Below, in pieces: positions 59,954 through 64,000 of a DNA stretch of 64,000 nucleotides. The stretch is from Rhizobiaceae bacterium (GTDB lineage: Bacteria; Pseudomonadota; Alphaproteobacteria; Rhizobiales; Rhizobiaceae). Made by a program: the position numbers and the translations under genes. The notes below the pieces were generated by a model. That model had not been told where the DNA came from. It worked only from the letters and a program-made list of their open reading frames with translations, and searched no databases. The stretch lies in assembly GCA_019635775.1 (NCBI GenBank), contig JAHBYU010000013.1, positions 1-64,000 on the forward strand, in the 5' to 3' direction. Numbering within the stretch: position 1 is the stretch's first letter; every line of letters begins with the position of its first letter.

Positions 59954-60823
59954 ATGCTCATCCGGCTCGGCTATGAAATCGCCATCCAATGCCAGCAGCA
60001 GACCCCGATCATATCACTTCTGGAAATTCACGCGGACCGGCAGGCCGACATCAAGCGCCAGACTCGCGTGATCACGTCGCCATCGGTCGCGAGTTCCGTC
60101 TACACGGATCGATACGGTAATGCCTGCCGCCGATTTGTTGCACCGGCTGGAACGTTTCGCATTCTCTACGACGCACTCGTGGAAGATTCCGGCAGGCTGG
60201 ACGAGGAGAATTCGCTTGCCCGCGAGACGCCGGTCGAGGAACTGCCGCCGGATGCGCTCGGCTATCTGCTCGGAAGCCGCTACTGCGAGACAGATCACCT
60301 GAGCGGGCTGGCGTGGAGCCTGTTCGGCCATCTGCCGGGTGGATGGACGCGTGTGCAGGCCATCATGGACTACGTGCATAACCGCCTGTCCTTCGGCTAC
60401 GGTTACGCACGCGCCACGCGTACCGCCGCGCAGGCGCATGACGAGCAGGTCGGCGTTTGCCGCGACTTCGCGCATCTGGCTATAGCACTATGCCGCTGCA
60501 TGAACATTCCGGCGCGCTACGTAAACGGCTATCTCGGCGACATCGGCGTGCCGGCCGATCCGGCGCCCATGGATTTTTCCGCCTGGGTCGAGGTTTATCT
60601 CGACGGCAAGTGGTACACGTTCGATCCGCGCCACAACAAGCGGAGAATCGGTCGCGTCGTCCTTGCGCGTGGCCGGGACGCGACCGACGTACCGCTGCTG
60701 CACAGCTTCGGTCCGCACCAGCTCGACCTGTTCAAGGTCTGGACATACGAGCAGGAAAACCATCCCGCGAAGCCACCACTTCATGGCATAGACCGCACCG
60801 CAAGCGTTCAGATGCTGGCCTGA
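59954..60823 (+). CDS. Transglutaminase-like cysteine protease family protein
   Basis: This 289-aa protein has an N-terminal beta domain (RLGYEIAIQCQQQTPIISLLEIHADR) and a C-terminal transglutaminase core: catalytic cysteine C169 in VGVCRDFAHLA, then the DFSAWVEVYLDGKWYTFDPRHN block with the aspartate. The histidine usually found near DxHAW is a serine here (DFSAW), so activity may differ or another His may serve. GAGG lies 6 bases before ATG 59954. It follows the DUF1674 gene by 92 bases. Confidence 0.82.
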   Translation: MLIRLGYEIAIQCQQQTPIISLLEIHADRQADIKRQTRVITSPSVASSVYTDRYGNACRRFVAPAGTFRILYDALVEDSGRLDEENSLARETPVEELPPDALGYLLGSRYCETDHLSGLAWSLFGHLPGGWTRVQAIMDYVHNRLSFGYGYARATRTAAQAHDEQVGVCRDFAHLAIALCRCMNIPARYVNGYLGDIGVPADPAPMDFSAWVEVYLDGKWYTFDPRHNKRRIGRVVLARGRDATDVPLLHSFGPHQLDLFKVWTYEQENHPAKPPLHGIDRTASVQMLA

Positions 60824-60900
60824 TTGCGGGCTGAGCCGCGGCAATCCGCGACAACCTGCGGTTTGTGGAGAAGATTCATGTGAAGGATTAAATTCCTAGC

Positions 60901-61344
60901 ATGAATCTCCGAAGCTTATCATTGTCTATCGCGCTTTCGGCACTGGTCGCGCCTGCACCGGGACCAGCGGCTATCAAACGCGTCGCCGGGCCGGTGGAGG
61001 CGACCGTTCTCAAGGTTCTCGATGGCGACACGTTTCTGGCGGAGGCTCATGTCTGGCCGGGACATTCCGTGCGGATCAACATCCGCATACGCGGGATAGA
61101 CGCACCGGAAATGAAGGCGCGCTGCGGCGCCGAGCGGATAGCGGCAAACAGGGCACGCGATGCGCTGTCCGGACTGCTGAGCGCGGGACCAGTCCTCATC
61201 TCCAACATTGCAGGTGCGAAATATTACGGCCGCGTTCTTGCCGACGTGATGACGCCAAACGGGGAGGATGTGGCACCAATCCTGCTGCAAGACGGATTGG
61301 TGAGGCGCTACGGCGGTGGCCGACGAGTCTCGTGGTGCGACTGA
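60901..61344 (+). CDS. Exported thermonuclease (SNase-like) family protein
   Basis: This 147-aa protein has a signal peptide (LSLSIALSALVAPAPGPAA) and one staphylococcal-nuclease fold. Active-site blocks are KVLDGDTFLAEAH, IRGIDAPEMKARCGAE and YYGRVLADV, which carry the calcium aspartate, the glutamate and the second arginine. It should be exported. Role unknown: nucleotide scavenging or repair. Confidence 0.85.
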   Translation: MNLRSLSLSIALSALVAPAPGPAAIKRVAGPVEATVLKVLDGDTFLAEAHVWPGHSVRINIRIRGIDAPEMKARCGAERIAANRARDALSGLLSAGPVLISNIAGAKYYGRVLADVMTPNGEDVAPILLQDGLVRRYGGGRRVSWCD

Positions 61345-61600
61345 TCCAACGAGGCACAGTGTAGCGTCCCGTCCTGGCACGGCTTCGTTAACACGAAGGG
61401 TCACCTTCCGGATCGCGGTAAACAAGTCGTCAGGATTTTTTCCCAAACGCAGCTGTGTTTACCGACGATTAACCACGCTGGTCGTCGACATCCAATGTTT
61501 TCAATAACTTGCCTTTTCCAGACCGCTCCTGTCGGCGACCAGCGAAGGTTGGCCGGAATCCTGCTCTGTCCCCAGCAGATGTGCGCGGATGGAGGCTATG

Positions 61601-62986
61601 ATGCGGCTTTTCGGGGTTCAAAAGGTTAACATTTTCAGGTCTGACCGGTCGGGCAGCTTCGCGATCCTGACCGCCATGGTCGGCGCGGTCCTGGCGCTCT
61701 CGGCCGGTTTCGCGGTCAATCTGGCTCAGCTTTACAATGTGCGTGCGGCGCTGCGGAACTCGCTCGACGCAGCGGTCACCTCGACGGCGCGCGACATCAC
61801 GACGGGCGTGATCGACGAAAAGGATGCTCGCGAATGGGTCGAACGGTTCCTGAAGGTCAATGGCGATCCGACCATCATGGACGGTGAGCGCATCGTGCTC
61901 GACACATTATTGGTCGACAAGATCGCGGGCACGCTCGACGCCACGGCCCATGTCGACGTTGCGCTCTATTTCCCGCTTTTCGGGGCCGACAGCGAACGTC
62001 GTGTCAGCGCGCAATCGGCGTCTCTCTATTCCGACAAGAAAATCGAGGTCGCCATGATGCTCGATGTCACCGATTCGATGGGCGGCCAGAAGATCAAGGA
62101 CCTGAAGGCCGCTGCCAGCAATGCTGTCGATGCGCTGACCAAGAACCAGAACAAGGCCAATCCGCGCGTTCGCATCGCGTTGGTTCCCTATTCCGATGGT
62201 GTGAACGTGGGCTCTGCTCTGGCGAAGGATGTGGTGTTCGTTGAGAAGTCTGGAGGATGGGATCTGCCGCCTCCGGAAGACGCCAGCAAATCCGAGATCA
62301 ATTCGAACACTGGCACTGCCTCGGACACTTGCGCGACAGAGCGCAAGACCGTCGACCTCAAGGCGGACTTCAGCGACGATGGGCCCGACTCGATCCGCAC
62401 GCGTAAGATCAGCGGCAAGTCTCGCGACTATCTGGCCAAAGTGAACCGCGACGACCGCCTCAACGCTTGCGCCAAGGCGGTGCTGAAGCCGCTCAGCGCG
62501 GATGCCGATGCGCTGAAGAAGCAGATCAACGACTTCTCGGTTGCGGGTTATACGGCCGGTGCCACCGGGGTGCAGTGGACCTACTACATGCTCTCGGAGA
62601 AATGGGCGCCCGCGATCAAGAAGGCCGGTCTGGGCGATGGTCCAGCGAAGGCCGATCCCAAAGAGGTCGCCAAGATTGCCATCCTGATGACCGATGGCGA
62701 GTTCAACACGGCCCATGCAGACGTTACCGGCAATGTTCGTTCACAGGGAACGAAGTCACGATCCTACGCAGAATCGCTTTGCGACAACATGAAGAAGGAC
62801 GGCATCGAGGTATTCACCATCGGCTTCAAGCTCACAAACAGCGACGCCAAGGGTGTGATGAAGAAGTGTGCCTCGCCGGATACCGGCGCCTTCAAGCGCT
62901 ACTACGAGACCTCATCGGCGGAGGAACTCAACGACGCGTTCATGACGATCGCCCGAAACATCGAGGCGCTTGTCCTTACGAACTGA
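61601..62986 (+). CDS. TadG-like pilus/surface protein with a von Willebrand A domain
   Basis: This 461-aa protein begins with a TadE/TadG-type membrane anchor (RSDRSGSFAILTAMVGAVLALSAGFAVNLAQLYNVRAALRNSLDAAV). A VWA domain follows with the MIDAS-like DVTDSMG and ILMTDGEFN. GGAGG lies 5 bases before ATG 61601, better than the earlier ATGs. Such proteins accompany Flp/Tad pili; no tad genes are here, so it may be an orphan minor pseudopilin. Confidence 0.82.
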   Translation: MRLFGVQKVNIFRSDRSGSFAILTAMVGAVLALSAGFAVNLAQLYNVRAALRNSLDAAVTSTARDITTGVIDEKDAREWVERFLKVNGDPTIMDGERIVLDTLLVDKIAGTLDATAHVDVALYFPLFGADSERRVSAQSASLYSDKKIEVAMMLDVTDSMGGQKIKDLKAAASNAVDALTKNQNKANPRVRIALVPYSDGVNVGSALAKDVVFVEKSGGWDLPPPEDASKSEINSNTGTASDTCATERKTVDLKADFSDDGPDSIRTRKISGKSRDYLAKVNRDDRLNACAKAVLKPLSADADALKKQINDFSVAGYTAGATGVQWTYYMLSEKWAPAIKKAGLGDGPAKADPKEVAKIAILMTDGEFNTAHADVTGNVRSQGTKSRSYAESLCDNMKKDGIEVFTIGFKLTNSDAKGVMKKCASPDTGAFKRYYETSSAEELNDAFMTIARNIEALVLTN

Positions 62987-63036
62987 GACTTCCGCGCGGA
63001 CCGTCCAGGCAACACCGGGTGTTCCGCAAAAAGCAA

Positions 63037-63060
63037 GGGCCGCCTCGCGAGAGGCGGCCC
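63037..63060 (-). terminator. Strong hairpin terminator, mainly for the minus-strand small transcript
   Basis: A perfect 10-bp stem GGGCCGCCTC/GAGGCGGCCC with a 4-base loop. Read on the minus strand it is followed by TTGCTTTTTG, a good T-tract. On the plus strand, 50 bases after the TadG-like gene, the following sequence is weaker (CGTGCTTTC). It can serve both. Confidence 0.75.
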
Positions 63061-63125
63061 CGTGCTTTCGTCCGTGGCGCGGCCCGTGGCCGTAGCAAGG
63101 CTACCGGCCGCGCTTCATGCCGCGA

Positions 63126-63194
63126 TCAGGAAGGCTGCTTCCCGAAAGGGCAATCCGCACGAGCCACGCTCTGGAAACCGAAACCACTCGACAT
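63126..63194 (-). CDS. Putative 22-aa peptide with a perfect Shine-Dalgarno site
   Basis: The 22-codon frame (starts MSSGFGFQSV, ends DCPFGKQPS) has AAAGGAGGTGATCC right before its ATG. This is complementary over 12 or more bases to the 3' end of 16S rRNA, far better than most genes here. A strong minus-strand terminator follows about 65 bases later, so a short transcript of about 200 bases is likely. I do not recognise the peptide. It could be a regulatory small protein or the coding part of a dual-function small RNA. Confidence 0.5.
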   Translation of the reverse strand: MSSGFGFQSVARADCPFGKQPS

Positions 63195-63195
63195 C

Positions 63196-63210
63196 GGATC
63201 ACCTCCTTTC
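63196..63210 (-). promoter_or_regulatory. Full-length anti-16S ribosome binding site
   Basis: On the plus strand the 15 bases read GGATCACCTCCTTTC, as I recall the 3' end of 16S rRNA. On the minus strand this is an ideal Shine-Dalgarno sequence whose core lies 5-9 bases before the ATG of the 22-aa ORF. Confidence 0.8.
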
Positions 63211-63294
63211 GTTTCGTTGAACACAGAGGATATGATGGGGTGCCGAAGAGCGATTGACAAGTGGGCCGCGACATCGCGCGGAAATGGGTGGCGA

Positions 63295-64000
63295 ATGGAC
63301 AGCGCAGACAGGACCGCACAGGTGATCCGGACAATCGTCGGGCAATTGCAGCCAGGCTTTGCCGTCCGTCTCTGGAGCGGCGAGCGCATAGAGCCTGCCG
63401 ATGGCGGTACGGACGGGCCGACACTCGTGATCAACGACAGCGGCATTGTCGGGCGCGTGCTGCGGCGGCCGACATTCAGGACGCTGATCGAACTCTGGGT
63501 CTCGAAAGCCGTGGACATAGAAAACGGCTCGCTGTTCGACATCGTGGAGCGCCGCAAGCGCGGCGGCCAGCTCAAGGCGAAGCTGCGCGGCCTGCCCAGG
63601 TGGAAACTCCTGCGCGAGGCGTCGGCACTCTTCTTTTCATCGGGGCGTAGCCAGGGTGTCGGCGATCTGGCTAGCCGGGTCGCCAGCGGCTCGGACAAAG
63701 AGGCCATCACCCACCACTACGACATCTCGAACGAGTTCTACCAGCTCTTCCTCGACAAGCGGATGCTCTACAGCTGCGGCTATTTCACGGACTTCGCCAA
63801 TGATATCGACAAAGCCCAGCTCGACAAGCTCGACCATATCTGCCGCAAGCTGAGGCTGAAGCCCGGCGAAACGATGCTCGACATCGGCTCCGGCTGGGGC
63901 GCGCTGCTCATCCACGCCGTCAAGCATTACGGTGTGACCGGGACGGGCGTGTCGCTTTCCGAGGCTCAGACGGCGCTTGCGCGCGAACGCATCCGTTCCG
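63295..64000 (+). CDS. Cyclopropane-fatty-acyl-phospholipid synthase family protein (5' part)
   Basis: The window ends inside this gene after about 235 residues. Seen are the N-terminal helical part, the block SGSDKEAITHHYDISNEFYQLFLDKRMLYSCGYF and the SAM-binding LDIGSGWGALLIHA, which identify the Cfa family of lipid methyltransferases that add methylene across fatty-acid double bonds. I start at ATG 63295; no strong ribosome binding site is seen. A TTGACA hexamer at 63254-63259 could be its -35 element. Confidence 0.85.
   Translation, partial: MDSADRTAQVIRTIVGQLQPGFAVRLWSGERIEPADGGTDGPTLVINDSGIVGRVLRRPTFRTLIELWVSKAVDIENGSLFDIVERRKRGGQLKAKLRGLPRWKLLREASALFFSSGRSQGVGDLASRVASGSDKEAITHHYDISNEFYQLFLDKRMLYSCGYFTDFANDIDKAQLDKLDHICRKLRLKPGETMLDIGSGWGALLIHAVKHYGVTGTGVSLSEAQTALARERIRS

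Noticed and set aside
61380-61395. TTCGT-TAAC-ACGAA hairpin after the thermonuclease gene as a terminator
   Set aside because: The 5-bp stem is weak and has no adjacent T-tract.
63196-63210. Fragment of a 16S rRNA gene on the plus strand
   Set aside because: Only 15 bases match the 16S end; the upstream sequence does not continue as 16S, and the element fits a minus-strand Shine-Dalgarno site.

Overview
The window is a gene-dense, high-GC stretch of chromosome from an alphaproteobacterium, most likely a Hyphomicrobiales (Rhizobiales) member of the Phyllobacteriaceae type (Mesorhizobium, Aminobacter, Nitratireductor and relatives). The evidence is the gene order mdh-sucC-sucD-sucA-sucB-(SDR)-lpdA, the order dapF-mtaB-ftsY-yciB, a Brucella Omp19-like lipoprotein, a DUF6867 gene behind livF, and several small rhizobial families (DUF3309, DUF1328, DUF1674). 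I see no rRNA, tRNA, CRISPR array, prophage or insertion sequence. All names rest on motif recognition, not database searches.

Positions 1-10.4 kb look catabolic. A polyamine/opine-type ABC transporter lacking a visible binding protein is read away from a class III aminotransferase. Then come a methyltransferase broken by one frameshift, a class 3 lipase lipoprotein, a Rieske oxygenase, and a LysR regulator divergent from mmsA. The aminotransferase and the Rieske gene carry almost the same TetR/BetI-like palindrome upstream, so they are probably one regulon. Positions 10.4-12.4 kb hold a secreted CHAT-domain protein and a small secreted protein. Positions 12.4-16.4 kb encode trans-4-hydroxyproline breakdown: a GntR/FadR regulator, a pyrroline-hydroxycarboxylate deaminase, a D-hydroxyproline dehydrogenase and a hydroxyproline epimerase. 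The last enzyme of that route (2-oxoglutarate semialdehyde dehydrogenase) is not here.

Positions 16.7-22.8 kb are a complete branched-chain amino acid type (Liv) ABC system. Its LivG has an unusual C-terminal helix-hairpin-helix extension. Pyruvate carboxylase, an MFS carrier, an RND efflux pump with its adaptor, and the long minus-strand TCA block (mdh to lpdA, 42.3 down to 32.6 kb) follow. Transport, anaplerosis (pyc) and the lower TCA cycle therefore lie side by side, and the amino-acid routes upstream would deliver propionyl-CoA/succinyl-CoA and 2-oxoglutarate to them.

Positions 42.5-64 kb are mostly housekeeping: zapE, Omp19-like lipoprotein, glyoxalase-like protein, dapF, mtaB, ftsY, yciB, asd, purH, heparinase-like protein, rsmB, htpX, an SDHAF4-like assembly factor, a transglutaminase-like protease, a thermonuclease, a TadG/VWA protein and the 5' part of a cyclopropane fatty acid synthase. 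The most unusual items are the HhH-tailed LivG, the secreted CHAT protein, a 22-codon ORF whose ribosome binding site matches the 16S anti-Shine-Dalgarno end over its full length, a stray copy of the mmsA 3' end, and the shared palindromic operator.
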